Source: a virus
Virus record (IMG/VR): IMGVR_UViG_3300036862_000022
Coordinates: 1-52,061 of that record
Length of the DNA stretch: 52,061 nt
Strand: one strand, 5' to 3'
The translations under genes were made by a program, and so were the position numbers. The notes under the pieces are model-generated. The model was not told the DNA's origin. It ran no database searches and saw nothing but the letters and a program-made list of their open reading frames with translations. Shown in pieces: positions 28,044 through 36,799 of this stretch (position 1 is the first letter of the stretch; the number at the start of each line of letters is the position of its first letter).

Positions 28044-28772
28044 TCAGAACTTCAGGTTGACTGCCTTACGGATCAGCTTCGCTACCTCGGAAGACTGCTC
28101 CACACCGTCTACCAGAAGCGTTGCGCCCTTAAAGCGACGTGCCACGTTCTCAATGATCTCCCGGGTTACCTCCGGGCGGGAGATACGGACCTTGTACTCA
28201 GGGGTCGCGTTGACCCCCAGAGCTCCCCGGACCTTCATGATCAGCCGACCGGCGTTCAGGGTGTCCGGGGTGACCGACTCCACGGTGACCCAGCCCTTAC
28301 GGGTCTCCATGGCAGCGGTGCTCCGGTAGTGCCACACCACATCCCCGGGCTTCAGGTCGGCCAGGTCCACAGTGCAGCGCTCGGCGATCGCAGCGTCATA
28401 GGCCTTACGGGCCGCCTTCCCGTTGCGGCTCAGTACCTTCCCCGTGCCGCTGCAGGTGAAGCAGCGGCCGTTGTCCACCAGGCTGGGGTAGGTGCCACCA
28501 CCGGAGCAGCGGCCACACTCGGTGGTCTCGAAGCGGATCGATGTCTTCTTGGGGGCCGAGGCGGCCGGGATCCCGGCGTCGACGGCGGCCGGTGTGGCGG
28601 CATCGATGCAATCCTGGCAAGCGGGCTTTACACCGATGAGGCGACCGAAGTCGACAGTTCCGGCAGCCTTCACGTTGTTCCATCCGTGGGAGGCATCGGC
28701 CCAGCAGAGTTTGTGGGTCCCGTTGTACTTCTCGGTGGCTGCGATGATCTGTCGGGCCGTCATGGTCTGCAT
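28044..28772 (-). CDS. Protein with DnaJ-type zinc finger, 242 aa
   Basis: The start ATG at 28772 has GGAGG at 6 nt. Two CxxCxGxG modules, CGRCSGGG and CFTCSGTG (about residues 85-112), form a DnaJ-like zinc finger. An upstream CQDC pair may add a site. The C-terminal half holds LADLKPGDVVWHYRSTAA, a GDxV barrel, and basic ISRPEVTREIIENVARRFKG. There is no J-domain, so it is not a co-chaperone. Nucleic-acid or protein binding is more likely. Driven by P9 as an early-type gene on the opposite strand of the structural region. Confidence 0.83.
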   Translation of the reverse strand: MQTMTARQIIAATEKYNGTHKLCWADASHGWNNVKAAGTVDFGRLIGVKPACQDCIDAATPAAVDAGIPAASAPKKTSIRFETTECGRCSGGGTYPSLVDNGRCFTCSGTGKVLSRNGKAARKAYDAAIAERCTVDLADLKPGDVVWHYRSTAAMETRKGWVTVESVTPDTLNAGRLIMKVRGALGVNATPEYKVRISRPEVTREIIENVARRFKGATLLVDGVEQSSEVAKLIRKAVNLKF

Positions 28773-28801
28773 GGTGTCCTCCGGTGTTGTGGTGTGACAC
28801 C

Positions 28802-28830
28802 AGTATTGCATGCGCCCATGCACGTGTCCA
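28802..28830 (-). promoter_or_regulatory. Early promoter P9 with variant operator
   Basis: Read leftward: -35 TGGACA (28825-28830), a 17-nt spacer and -10 AATACT (28802-28807). The operator GTGCATGGGCGCAT (28810-28823) has one altered half. The -35 differs from the TTGCGT of the other sites and is nearer the housekeeping consensus. It drives the 28772 gene. Confidence 0.75.
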
Positions 28831-28848
28831 TAGGGACTGACCAGAGAA

Positions 28849-30033
28849 CTAAGCCGTCAGCTCCAACACCGCCGGACGATGCCCAGCCTGAACCAACAGA
28901 GACCGGATGTACTCCACACCCTTCGGCGTGACATGCGTCGTACGCGCACCGATCGGCAACCCATCCTCACGCGTGATCAGCTCACCCGTCTGCGCGTTCC
29001 GCCGCACCGCACCCTCAACCGTGAACCGGCCAGCATCGATGTGCTGCTGATACGGCATGTTCCTGCGGGTGCCCTCCGTCATGAGGACACCACGGGACCT
29101 GAGGAACGCATGCAGCTTCACCGGGCCCATGTCCGGCACGGCGAGCATCTTCGCTACCTCACCCACCAGATACTTCCCCGTGGCGGACAGGTACGTGTCG
29201 AACGCCTCGACCTTCGGCGCAGCAATGGCGAGCTGCGCCTTGGCCTGCTCTGCCTGCTCGGCGGCATCAGCAGCCGCACGCAGAGCCTCTGCGTAGGTCT
29301 TCGGCACGGCAACGTACTGGCCGGTCTTGCGGATCGCGGGGATCACGTCGGACACGATCCAGCGCCGGAAGTCCCGTGCCCACGGCTTGCGACTGTCCAG
29401 GATCAGGTCATACAGCCCGGACTCATTCGTGGCGTGAACCTTCTGCTTCCGTCCGAGCGAATCGATGACCTCGACAGTATCGAGGTCATCCCCGTTCAGA
29501 CGCCGCGCAGCATCGGACGGGTTACCAATGCCGAGGTTCTTGCACACGTCGGCGACGACGAACCACGGTTCATCGTTGATCGTGACGGTGCGGACTTCGT
29601 AGCCCGTGTCGGGGAACACAAACCGGCTGGTGTTGTCGACGGTGGTCATCGGGGCCGTTTCCTTATCTCGCGTCTCAACGGCGAAGTATGCCCGCGCGTC
29701 ACGAACCTGCGGCTTGTCAGGGTCGGCGTACAGGGCTGTGAGGTGACAGGCGATACGGGTGAGCTGATAGTCCCCCGGGATGGAGACCCGCCCCATTCTT
29801 TCCAGCTGCCGCACGAAATGCCGGTCGACGTAGGGTGCCTGCCCGTACTGGTCGACATGATCAACGGCGAGAGCGGTCGCAGCCTTGTTGATGGTCTTCG
29901 CGAACTCCGCCCATTCGCTGTAGCCGAACAGTGGCATGAGTTCACTGGCGAGCCAGTACTCACTTCCCTGAAACCTTCCGGTCCGCATGATCGAACCGAA
30001 GGTCGGTGGTGAAGCTACGATGTCTCCGGACAT
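28849..30033 (-). CDS. DinD/BRO/KilAC-type antirepressor-like protein, 394 aa
   Basis: The start ATG at 30033 has ACGGAGG at 9 nt. The domains in order are: residues about 15-125, DinD-like (SEYWLASELMPLFGYSEWAE, YADPDKPQVRDARAYFAVET); about 130-245, BRO-N (TVTINDEPWFVVADVCKNLG, DSRKPWARDFRRWIVSDVIP); then KilAC (YVAVPKTYAEALRAAADAAE, VGEVAKMLAVPDMGPVKLHA, RSLLVQAG). A full BRO/KilAC antirepressor could start alone at the internal ATG 29649 (MTTVDN, with GGAAA upstream), so the N-terminal DinD-like unit looks like an added domain. Such proteins counter or replace repressors and respond to DNA damage. Confidence 0.88.
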   Translation of the reverse strand: MSGDIVASPPTFGSIMRTGRFQGSEYWLASELMPLFGYSEWAEFAKTINKAATALAVDHVDQYGQAPYVDRHFVRQLERMGRVSIPGDYQLTRIACHLTALYADPDKPQVRDARAYFAVETRDKETAPMTTVDNTSRFVFPDTGYEVRTVTINDEPWFVVADVCKNLGIGNPSDAARRLNGDDLDTVEVIDSLGRKQKVHATNESGLYDLILDSRKPWARDFRRWIVSDVIPAIRKTGQYVAVPKTYAEALRAAADAAEQAEQAKAQLAIAAPKVEAFDTYLSATGKYLVGEVAKMLAVPDMGPVKLHAFLRSRGVLMTEGTRRNMPYQQHIDAGRFTVEGAVRRNAQTGELITREDGLPIGARTTHVTPKGVEYIRSLLVQAGHRPAVLELTA

Positions 30034-30052
30034 GGACGTGCCTCCGTGTTCT

Positions 30053-30081
30053 GCCCCCGACGGTTCCGGCCGTTCGGGGGC
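30053..30081 (-). other. Hairpin in the 5' leader of the antirepressor-like gene
   Basis: GCCCCCGA (30053-30060) pairs with TCGGGGGC (30074-30081), with part of the 13-nt loop also able to pair. On the minus strand it lies 20 nt upstream of the start and its SD. On the plus strand it is followed by CTTTGTT. It may terminate or attenuate. The remaining 30082-30244 holds no gene. It must contain the divergent capsid promoter (TACTCT at 30143 is a weak candidate). Confidence 0.55.
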
Positions 30082-30244
30082 GCCTTTGTTCCACCAGCGT
30101 AAGACCGCCGTCCGACACAATGCCCGTTGATCACAGCGGTGGTACTCTGCCCACATACGGCCTACGCCGTACCAAAAGCGAACAGCGGATGCCGGGCGAA
30201 GCCGGTCCGCAACCTGTCCACCTTGAAAGAAAGGGGGGCTTGTT

Positions 30245-31927
30245 GTGGACCCGTCCACCGAGCCCAACACTCCGGGCGTTGAGCCGGACACCGAGACCAC
30301 CGAGACCGTTCCGGTCGTTGAGACCGCCGAACAGCTCGCGGAGCTCACCGACGAGCAGGTAGAGGCCGTCATCACGGAGGCCACCGACGCCGCTCAGGCA
30401 GCCGTCGACGCTGAGACGTTCGTGGAGCCCGTGTTCGAGGCCGCTCTCGCCCGTGCGACCGCCGCGAAGGGCGAGCTGTCCGCACGGCAGGCGAAGGCTG
30501 CTGCTCTCGCCACTGCGAAGGCGAAGGCCGCTGAGCTGTCCGCGACCCGCCCGGTCGCTACGGTTCCGTCCGTCGCCGCGATCGCGAAGACCGTCCCCGT
30601 CGTTCCGAACGGCAGCGCCCCGCTGTTCCGCCTTGAGGTGCCGACCGACGCGCACAACCTGGTGAACGGCCGCCCCCAGGGTGCGGAGTACGCGTCGTTC
30701 GCTGAGGTCGGTACCGCGCTGCACCGTCGCCTCGACTCGTACCACGGCGTGAAGGGCAGCTCGCTGTCCCACGAGCTTGCCGTGATCAGGCGCAATTGGG
30801 GCCCGGAGCTGACTGTCAACCGGGACGACACCGACGACTCGGTGATCCGCAACGTCCGCTCGGAGCGTCGCCTGTCCGGCGGCAGCCTGGCGCGCGCGTG
30901 GGCCGACGGTGTGAAGAAGCTGGGCGACAACGCGAACTCTCTGACGGCCGCCGCAGGATGGTGCGCCCCGTCCGAGACCCTGTACAGCCTGTGTGAGCTG
31001 GAGTCCATGGATGGACTCCTCGATGTGCCGACGGTCACCGCTTCGCGGGGCGGTCTGCGCTGGACCCAGGACCCGACGTACCCGGACCTGGATGCCGCCG
31101 CGAACTACACGCACCTCACCGAGGCGCAGGTCATCTCCGGCACCGCGAAGAACTGCGCGCCGATCCCGTGCCCGACGTTCACCGACACCCGCCTCGATGT
31201 GTCGGCGACCTGCATCACCGGTTCGTTCCTTCAGCTGCGCGGCTACCCGGAGCTTGTTCAGCGTTGGGTGCGCGGCGCTCTGACCGTTCACGCGCACAAG
31301 GAGAACGAGGACCGTATCGCGGCGCTGGTCGCCCGTGCCGGTGCTGTGACTCCGATCGTCGCCCCGGTGGAAGACTCCATCATCGCGGCGCTCCTGTCGG
31401 GCGTTGAGGCTGCCGCTGAGGACATCCGGTACCGCTACCGCATGTCGTTCAACGACACGATGGAGGTCATCCTCCCGCACTTCGTTCTGCCGCTTATGCG
31501 CGCGGACTTCGCGCGTCGTTCCCAGGGTGACCTGGGCCTGACGAACGCGATGATCGCGACGTGGTTCGCGGTCCGCAACATCCGCCCGCAGTTCGTCTAC
31601 GACTGGCAGGACGGCTACTCGGGTGGCGGTGCGACGTCCCCGGGCGGTGACGCCACGGCCCCGTTCCCCCTCACCCTGGTGCCCGCCTCGGGTTCGGTCG
31701 AGTTCCTGATCTACCCGGCCGGTGCTGTCGTTCTGGCGCAGCAGGACGTCATCACGCTGCGCTCCGTGTACGACTCCACCAACCTCGCTCAGAACCTTTA
31801 CACGGAGCTGTTCACTGAGGACGGCTGGGCGCTGATCTACCCGTGCCCCGGCCTGCGCCGCTACTCCGTCCTGGCTTGCCCGGGTGGCACGGTCGGCTTC
31901 CGCGCTGACCTCGGCTGCGTCGCCTGA
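30245..31927 (+). CDS. Major capsid protein with fused N-terminal scaffold domain, 560 aa
   Basis: GTG start behind AAAGGGGGG. Residues about 1-125 are acidic, Ala/Glu/Thr-rich helix (ETAEQLAELTDEQVEAVITE, ARATAAKGELSARQAKAAAL), the scaffold (delta) domain expected to be removed by the 26145 protease. The rest is an HK97-type coat protein (YKSF-like FAEVGTALHRRLDSYHGVKG, later ENEDRIAALVARAGAVTPIV, EVILPHFVLPLMRADFARRS, FVYDWQDGYSGGG). It ends in a Cys-containing beta region (CPGLRRYSVLACPGGTVGFR). Several Cys are present. The gene needs its own promoter, since a terminator and a minus-strand island precede it. Confidence 0.9.
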   Translation: MDPSTEPNTPGVEPDTETTETVPVVETAEQLAELTDEQVEAVITEATDAAQAAVDAETFVEPVFEAALARATAAKGELSARQAKAAALATAKAKAAELSATRPVATVPSVAAIAKTVPVVPNGSAPLFRLEVPTDAHNLVNGRPQGAEYASFAEVGTALHRRLDSYHGVKGSSLSHELAVIRRNWGPELTVNRDDTDDSVIRNVRSERRLSGGSLARAWADGVKKLGDNANSLTAAAGWCAPSETLYSLCELESMDGLLDVPTVTASRGGLRWTQDPTYPDLDAAANYTHLTEAQVISGTAKNCAPIPCPTFTDTRLDVSATCITGSFLQLRGYPELVQRWVRGALTVHAHKENEDRIAALVARAGAVTPIVAPVEDSIIAALLSGVEAAAEDIRYRYRMSFNDTMEVILPHFVLPLMRADFARRSQGDLGLTNAMIATWFAVRNIRPQFVYDWQDGYSGGGATSPGGDATAPFPLTLVPASGSVEFLIYPAGAVVLAQQDVITLRSVYDSTNLAQNLYTELFTEDGWALIYPCPGLRRYSVLACPGGTVGFRADLGCVA

Positions 31928-31942
31928 TCCACCCCCTAGTAC

Positions 31943-31977
31943 TGGCCGGGTCCCCTACGCGTCCGGGGACCCGGCCA
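31943..31977 (+). terminator. Strong hairpin after the capsid gene
   Basis: TGGCCGGGTCCCC (31943-31955) pairs perfectly with GGGGACCCGGCCA (31965-31977) around a 9-nt loop, 16 nt after the capsid stop. It may lower expression of the downstream genes relative to the capsid or protect the capsid mRNA. Confidence 0.85.
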
Positions 31978-31999
31978 TCAACCGAAGGGAGGTGACGCA

Positions 32000-32845
32000 A
32001 TGGCAGCAATCACGCCACCGGTACTTGTTGACGCGCCCTCCCCTGGGGTGCTCCGGTACGGCCTGTTCAACGCGGCGAACATCCTGCCGATCCCGGATCA
32101 TGCCCGGGTTGGTGGGGTGGAGTTCCAGCCGGATGCGTGCGGTATCGCGCGTCCGTACACGGCCGAGTGCCCGATCACCAATCAGGACCTGAAGACGTTC
32201 GATGACGACACGGACACGATGCCTACGGCGCCGTTCACCGTGTACGCGTCGGGCGTGTGTGCGCCGGTCGGCCGGGACGCCCAGGAGCATGCGCGGCGCG
32301 TGTCCGCGAAGCTCCTTGCGGGTGAGCAGACCGTTGTGGAGCGTGCCCTGTGGAACGGTGCGGGGGTCGGCGCTACGCCGAACCTGACCAGCAACGTGGG
32401 TACCGTCGTCGCGCCGTCTGCCGCTACTGGCTTCGGGGCGCGCGTGGCAGCCCTGGAAGCGGCGTTCTACGCCGTGTACGGCTATCAGGGGACCATTCAC
32501 GTCAACACGGCCGCAGAGGGCGCAGCAGCGTTCGGCAACATGCTGATCCGCCCGGACACTCCGGACGTTCCGGCGCACCTGGTCACCCCGATCGGGTCGG
32601 TGTGGTCGTTCGGTGCCGGTTACGACATCACGGGTCCGGCTGGTGTGGCTCCGGCTGCCGGGTCGGTGTGGGCTTTCATGACGCCGGTTGTCACGATCTG
32701 GCGGTCTGACATCACGGTGCCCGATCCGGCGATGACGTTCAACCGCACTACCAACGAGATGTTTGCGGTAGCTGAGCGTGACTACACGCAGTCGTGGTTG
32801 TGCGACACGGTGTTCGCGATCCAGCTTCCGTTGGAGGCAGCGTGA
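32000..32845 (+). CDS. Virion structural protein after the capsid gene, 281 aa
   Basis: The ATG follows AAGGGAGGTGACGC. The sequence RRVSAKLLAGEQTVVERALW, VAALEAAFYAVYGYQGTIHV and the closing ERDYTQSWLCDTVFAIQLP suggest a coat-like alpha/beta fold, possibly a second HK97-type subunit or a minor capsid/penton protein. It is tightly coupled to the small gene that follows. I cannot name the family with confidence. Confidence 0.7.
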   Translation: MAAITPPVLVDAPSPGVLRYGLFNAANILPIPDHARVGGVEFQPDACGIARPYTAECPITNQDLKTFDDDTDTMPTAPFTVYASGVCAPVGRDAQEHARRVSAKLLAGEQTVVERALWNGAGVGATPNLTSNVGTVVAPSAATGFGARVAALEAAFYAVYGYQGTIHVNTAAEGAAAFGNMLIRPDTPDVPAHLVTPIGSVWSFGAGYDITGPAGVAPAAGSVWAFMTPVVTIWRSDITVPDPAMTFNRTTNEMFAVAERDYTQSWLCDTVFAIQLPLEAA

Positions 32846-33069
32846 GCGCCCTGATCATTCCCGACAAGGGACACGAGCAGGAAGTAGCGGCTGCTCTCCT
32901 GTCCCTGGCGGATCACCCGCGTGACGTCGTCACGAACACCGATTCGGGATTGGCGTTCGTCGTCCCGGACAAGCTTGCTGACCTGTACGCGGACGCGATG
33001 CGCGCCGCTTCTCAGGCAGGCGAAACCGCCACGCGTAAGGGCGGCCGACCGAAGAAGGAGGGTAGCTGA
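32842..33069 (+). CDS. Small protein with basic AT-hook-like tail, 75 aa
   Basis: GTG-coupled. Alpha/beta body (VAAALLSLADHPRDVVTNTD, DKLADLYADAMRAAS), then the tail TRKGGRPKKEGS. GRPKK is an AT-hook-like, DNA-contacting motif, unusual among head genes. The ATG of the next gene overlaps its stop. Confidence 0.75.
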   Translation: MSALIIPDKGHEQEVAAALLSLADHPRDVVTNTDSGLAFVVPDKLADLYADAMRAASQAGETATRKGGRPKKEGS

Positions 33070-33758
33070 TGCCCGCGATCTGCCCCAAGATCGTCCGTGG
33101 CCGTGTCATGCGGATCACGAAGCTTGACTCGTGTGGCGTTCCGGTAACCGGTCCGTCGTCGATCGTGACATCCACCGGATTCATCGCGATCAACGCAAGC
33201 CCGCAGTACGAAGACGCAACGCCGATCCGGGTAGAGGCCGCTAACGGCGTCCTCTGCATCAACGACCCCGGCTGCCCGCAGTTCTCTGACATCGACCTGG
33301 AGATGCAGTTCTGCGGCGTCGACCCGGACATGTTCGGGCTGATCACCGGCGACCCGGTGGTTCTCGATGACGCAACGCCGACCCCGAACAGTGTCGGCTT
33401 CCGCATCCGTGGCCAGGATCTGTGTGACACGAAGTTCGGCCTTGAGGTGTGGTCGGACATTTCCGGCCAGACGTGCACGGCCGCAACGAAGCAGTACTGG
33501 TACCACCTGTTCCCGTTCGTCGGGAACGCGCAGTGGGGTGACTTCTCCATCGCGAACGATGCCGTGAACTTCACCATCTCGGCTTCGACCCTGGTCGGTT
33601 CCGGCTGGGGTGTCGGTCCGCAGAACGTGATCAACGTGCTGCCCGGTCCGATTCCGGGGAAGCTCCTGACGCCGATCACCGCGCAGGACCACTACCACGG
33701 TCAGGTCACCACCCTCGCCCCGCCCACGGCCGCGTGTGGTGCGACCGCTCTCGCCTGA
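33069..33758 (+). CDS. Major tail (tube) protein candidate, 229 aa
   Basis: Beta-rich protein with no membrane segments: VIRGRVMRI-type start (ICPKIVRGRVMRITKLDSCG), FSDIDLEMQFCGVDPDMFGL, LVGSGWGVGPQNVINVL, then a flexible end. The opening and the EMQFCGVDPDMF turn are of the sort seen in siphovirus tail-tube subunits. The position (after capsid genes, before the neck genes) is atypical for a tube protein, so a head-associated role is an alternative. Confidence 0.55.
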   Translation: MPAICPKIVRGRVMRITKLDSCGVPVTGPSSIVTSTGFIAINASPQYEDATPIRVEAANGVLCINDPGCPQFSDIDLEMQFCGVDPDMFGLITGDPVVLDDATPTPNSVGFRIRGQDLCDTKFGLEVWSDISGQTCTAATKQYWYHLFPFVGNAQWGDFSIANDAVNFTISASTLVGSGWGVGPQNVINVLPGPIPGKLLTPITAQDHYHGQVTTLAPPTAACGATALA

Positions 33759-33789
33759 TCGTCCGTTCCCACCGGGGAGGTAACACGCC

Positions 33790-34251
33790 ATGCCGCTTGC
33801 CCAGTACACGGCAACGCTGTTCTTCCCCGGTGGTAACCGGGCAGTCGGTGCCAGCGTTGTCGTGTCCATTCAGGCATCGAACCAGGTCCCGTTGCTGTTC
33901 GCCGACGCCGCCGGAACGATTCCTGTCCCGGTCACGATGACGGCCGACGGCGCGGGAATGATCACGTTCTATGCCGCCCCCGGCTACTACCTCGCCAACC
34001 TCGCAGAAAGCCTGTTCCCGATCCCTCTCGACCCGGGGTTCAGCACTGCGACGTGGCCGAACACGTACATCCACGTGCAGACAGTTCCTGCTCTGATGTG
34101 GACGGTGGATCACTTCTTCGGAGTCGTACCTTCCGTTGATCTGGTCATGTCTGGCAACCAGGTCGAGGCTGAAATCGACCACCCGTCTGTGACGCAAACG
34201 ATCATCACGTTCACGACCGCGCAGACAGGCGCCGCTTACCTTCGGAGGTAG
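33790..34251 (+). CDS. Fibre/spike-like structural protein, 153 aa
   Basis: The ATG follows GGGGAGGT. A beta-rich module: LLFADAAGTIPVPVTMTADG, then MITFYAAPGYYLANLAESLF. This DxxGTxPxP...FYAxPGxY pattern is a common phage fibre-type domain and also starts the 35602 protein. It is probably a component of a receptor-binding or neck-appendage complex. Confidence 0.72.
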   Translation: MPLAQYTATLFFPGGNRAVGASVVVSIQASNQVPLLFADAAGTIPVPVTMTADGAGMITFYAAPGYYLANLAESLFPIPLDPGFSTATWPNTYIHVQTVPALMWTVDHFFGVVPSVDLVMSGNQVEAEIDHPSVTQTIITFTTAQTGAAYLRR

Positions 34252-34253
34252 CC

Positions 34254-34913
34254 ATGGCCATTGAGTTTTTCGCCGACCTCGACCTGAACTCCAACCTTCT
34301 GCACGAGGTCGGGAACGCCGTCCTCGACACCGACGGCCCGAACTACGGGCAGGTGAAGCAGGCCGTTCGCGATCTGGACTGGAAGAACTCCGTACGGGTC
34401 GCGTCCGCCTCGAACATCAACCTCGCTGCGCCCGGCGCCAACGTCGACGGTGTCGCCATGAACGTTGGTGACAGGTTCCTCGCCCGTGGCCAGACCCTCG
34501 GCGCGGAGAACGGCATCTACGTGTGGCAGGGCGCAGCGACTCCCGCCACCCGTGCCGTGGACGCCGACAACGCGACCGAGATCAACGCTGGCATGACGGT
34601 CTCGGTTGAGGAGGGAACCAACGCCGACCAGCTGTGGATGCTGACCACGGATAACCCGATCGTGGTTGGCACGACGATCCTCACGTTCAAGCTGATCGGT
34701 GGCTCGCCGTACACGACGCTGGTCGGTGACGGTGTCACGCAGACGCTGGTGGTCACGCACAACCTGAACCAGGAGGTTCAGGTGACGGTGTACCGCAACA
34801 GCGCTCCGTTCGTTGAGGTGCAGCCGGAGGTCCGGCACACGGACCTGAACACGACGACGCTGCGGTTCACTCCGGCTCCGGCCGTCAATGAGTTCAAGGT
34901 GGTTATCGGCTGA
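34254..34913 (+). CDS. Tail-fibre-like protein, 219 aa
   Basis: The ATG follows GGAGGT. Residues about 35-125 have the fibre repeat: SVRVASASNINLAAPGANVD, AMNVGDRFLARGQTLGAENG with IYVW, then TRAVDADNATEINAGMTVSV. The C-terminal part (YTTLVGDGVTQTLVVTHNLN, NEFKVVIG) is a small beta domain. Typical of phage tail or baseplate fibres. Confidence 0.82.
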   Translation: MAIEFFADLDLNSNLLHEVGNAVLDTDGPNYGQVKQAVRDLDWKNSVRVASASNINLAAPGANVDGVAMNVGDRFLARGQTLGAENGIYVWQGAATPATRAVDADNATEINAGMTVSVEEGTNADQLWMLTTDNPIVVGTTILTFKLIGGSPYTTLVGDGVTQTLVVTHNLNQEVQVTVYRNSAPFVEVQPEVRHTDLNTTTLRFTPAPAVNEFKVVIG

Positions 34914-35584
34914 TGCCCAATGAGCAGTGGGCGCCTCTGACGTTGGCGCGTACCACGTCTACGCCGTCCGACGCTCAGGAGGGGTCGATCTGGTGGCGCA
35001 GTGACCTGGATCAGCTTGATGCCTCGGACGGGAACGCTGGCATTCCTCTGACGATCGGGCCGACGGGTAACCTTCCGGTGATCCGGTCGACGGCGTGGCA
35101 TGCCCTTCCCCCGTTCGGGACGGTCGGCACGGCGAACTTCCCGGATGCCCGGCTGTTCGCCCTGCCGTTCTGGCCTGGTAGGGCGTGCACCGTTACGGGT
35201 GTGGCAGCGGACGTGTCCGCCGCTCTGGCGGGCAGCAACATCCGCTTCGGCGTGTACAACTCAGACGGTGTCATCCCGACTACGCTCCTGGCGGATTACG
35301 GCACCGTGGCCGCCGGTACTACCGGCGTGAAGCAGATCAACGGCCTTTCGACGGCGATCCGCCCGACGCTGCACTACGCGGTGATCGCACGGCAGGGCGG
35401 TGTGCTGAACCTCGGCCTGACGTCCCGTGACACGTGGGATCCGATCGTTTCGGAGACCTCTCCGACCCTCTCAGGGAACCTGTGTTCCTACTACCGTGAC
35501 GGTGTGTCGGGTGCGCTCCCGGCATCGTTCGGCGCTATCGCCGGGTCTATCGCCTCTCCCGCGATTTCGATTCAGCTGACCTAG
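34913..35584 (+). CDS. Fibre-cluster beta-rich protein, 223 aa
   Basis: The ATG overlaps the previous stop. Short N-terminal adaptor (WAPLTLARTTSTPSDAQEGS with IWWRSD), then a jelly-roll-like body (ACTVTGVAADVSAALAGSNI, LHYAVIARQGGVLNLGLTSR). A carbohydrate- or receptor-binding head is a reasonable guess. Confidence 0.72.
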   Translation: MPNEQWAPLTLARTTSTPSDAQEGSIWWRSDLDQLDASDGNAGIPLTIGPTGNLPVIRSTAWHALPPFGTVGTANFPDARLFALPFWPGRACTVTGVAADVSAALAGSNIRFGVYNSDGVIPTTLLADYGTVAAGTTGVKQINGLSTAIRPTLHYAVIARQGGVLNLGLTSRDTWDPIVSETSPTLSGNLCSYYRDGVSGALPASFGAIAGSIASPAISIQLT

Positions 35585-35601
35585 GGAAGGGAGGCGCAGC
35601 G

Positions 35602-36789
35602 GTGGCGCTCGCGCTGTACAACAAGCAGTACTGGTACCCGGATGCCACGCTCGCCGCGAACATCCCGTACCAGGTGTTCCCGAACAACAGCAATGTCTTC
35701 CAGCCGCTGTTCGCCGACCAGGCGGGGACCATTCCCCTGCCGAACCCGGGGGTGACGTCCCCGACCGGTTTCGTGACGTTCTACGCCGAGGTTGGGGAGT
35801 ACTGGCTTCACCTCGACACGGAAACGTTCCTGATCGACGTCGGTCTGTCTGAGGAGCAGGCTGACCTTTCGACGGGTATCGCTTCCGGTGGCGACATGAT
35901 CCCGTCGGGGTCGAACCCTCAGGCGGTGGAGATCAAGCCGCTGATCGGGTACATCGTGGACAACACTGATCCGCTGTCGGTCGAGCCGACTGTGACGAAG
36001 GTGGATTACCCGGGCGGGACGGTGATGCTCGATGCGGGGGCGCTCACCCGGACGATCACGTTCTGGAAGATGGACGCCGCGCAGAACCTGATTCAGACGG
36101 CGCTCCGACCGACGCCGCAGGAGTACCGGCAGAACATCGTGTTGGGCTTGTCGCTGTATGACACGTTCTCGGGTGCGATCTTCGGTACGCAGTCGCTGCC
36201 GACGATCCTTCCGCAGGCAGCGAATCAGGTTGTCGACCTGATGGATGCGTTGGGGCCGTTCAGTGTGAACGGCAACAAGATGACGCCGAACGGTGCGAAC
36301 CTGTCGGTCAACAAGTCGTCTGGTCTGTTGTTCGCGCGGGCGTTCACATACACCGTAGCCGGTGTGTACACGGACAACCCGCACATCACCATGTCCCCGA
36401 CCCTGACACCGGCAGCCGTCCGGTACATCACCCAGAACCCGGTCACAGTCACACCCCCGCCGAACTTCACCATCGACCCCGACAACTACGACGTCGGGGG
36501 CACTGTCACCCCCATCCCGGCCGTCCCCGGAATCGCCACCGTCCAGCGTGTCTACCTGTTCGCCGCAGACGATCCTCAGGGCCTAGTCGTCTTCCAGTAC
36601 GGGCAGTCCACGTACGCAACCCTGGCCGTCGCGGTGGCTTCCGTCGGCGCTGGTGAACAGTTCATCCCATCCCCTGTGACCGAGCAAGGAGCGTTGATCG
36701 GATACCTTGCAGTAGTGAAGGGAGCGACGGACCTTTCGGACCGTACTCAAGCTGTCTTCATGTACACAGGGAAGTTCGCTACTCCATAG
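35602..36789 (+). CDS. Large fibre-like protein, 395 aa
   Basis: GTG start after GGGAAGGGAGG. It has the same module as the 33790 product (LFADQAGTIPLPNPGVTSPT, then GFVTFYAEVGEYWLHLDTET), a helical middle (PQAANQVVDLMDALGPFSVN) and a beta-rich end (TVQRVYLFAADDPQGLVVFQ). It is probably the main receptor-binding or neck-appendage protein of this cluster. Confidence 0.77.
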   Translation: MALALYNKQYWYPDATLAANIPYQVFPNNSNVFQPLFADQAGTIPLPNPGVTSPTGFVTFYAEVGEYWLHLDTETFLIDVGLSEEQADLSTGIASGGDMIPSGSNPQAVEIKPLIGYIVDNTDPLSVEPTVTKVDYPGGTVMLDAGALTRTITFWKMDAAQNLIQTALRPTPQEYRQNIVLGLSLYDTFSGAIFGTQSLPTILPQAANQVVDLMDALGPFSVNGNKMTPNGANLSVNKSSGLLFARAFTYTVAGVYTDNPHITMSPTLTPAAVRYITQNPVTVTPPPNFTIDPDNYDVGGTVTPIPAVPGIATVQRVYLFAADDPQGLVVFQYGQSTYATLAVAVASVGAGEQFIPSPVTEQGALIGYLAVVKGATDLSDRTQAVFMYTGKFATP

Positions 36790-36799
36790 GGGGTGAATC

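Noticed and set aside
30131-31480. 449-aa minus-strand open frame
   Set aside because: Antisense to the capsid gene, Arg/Gly/Val-rich, no ribosome site, no recognisable domain.
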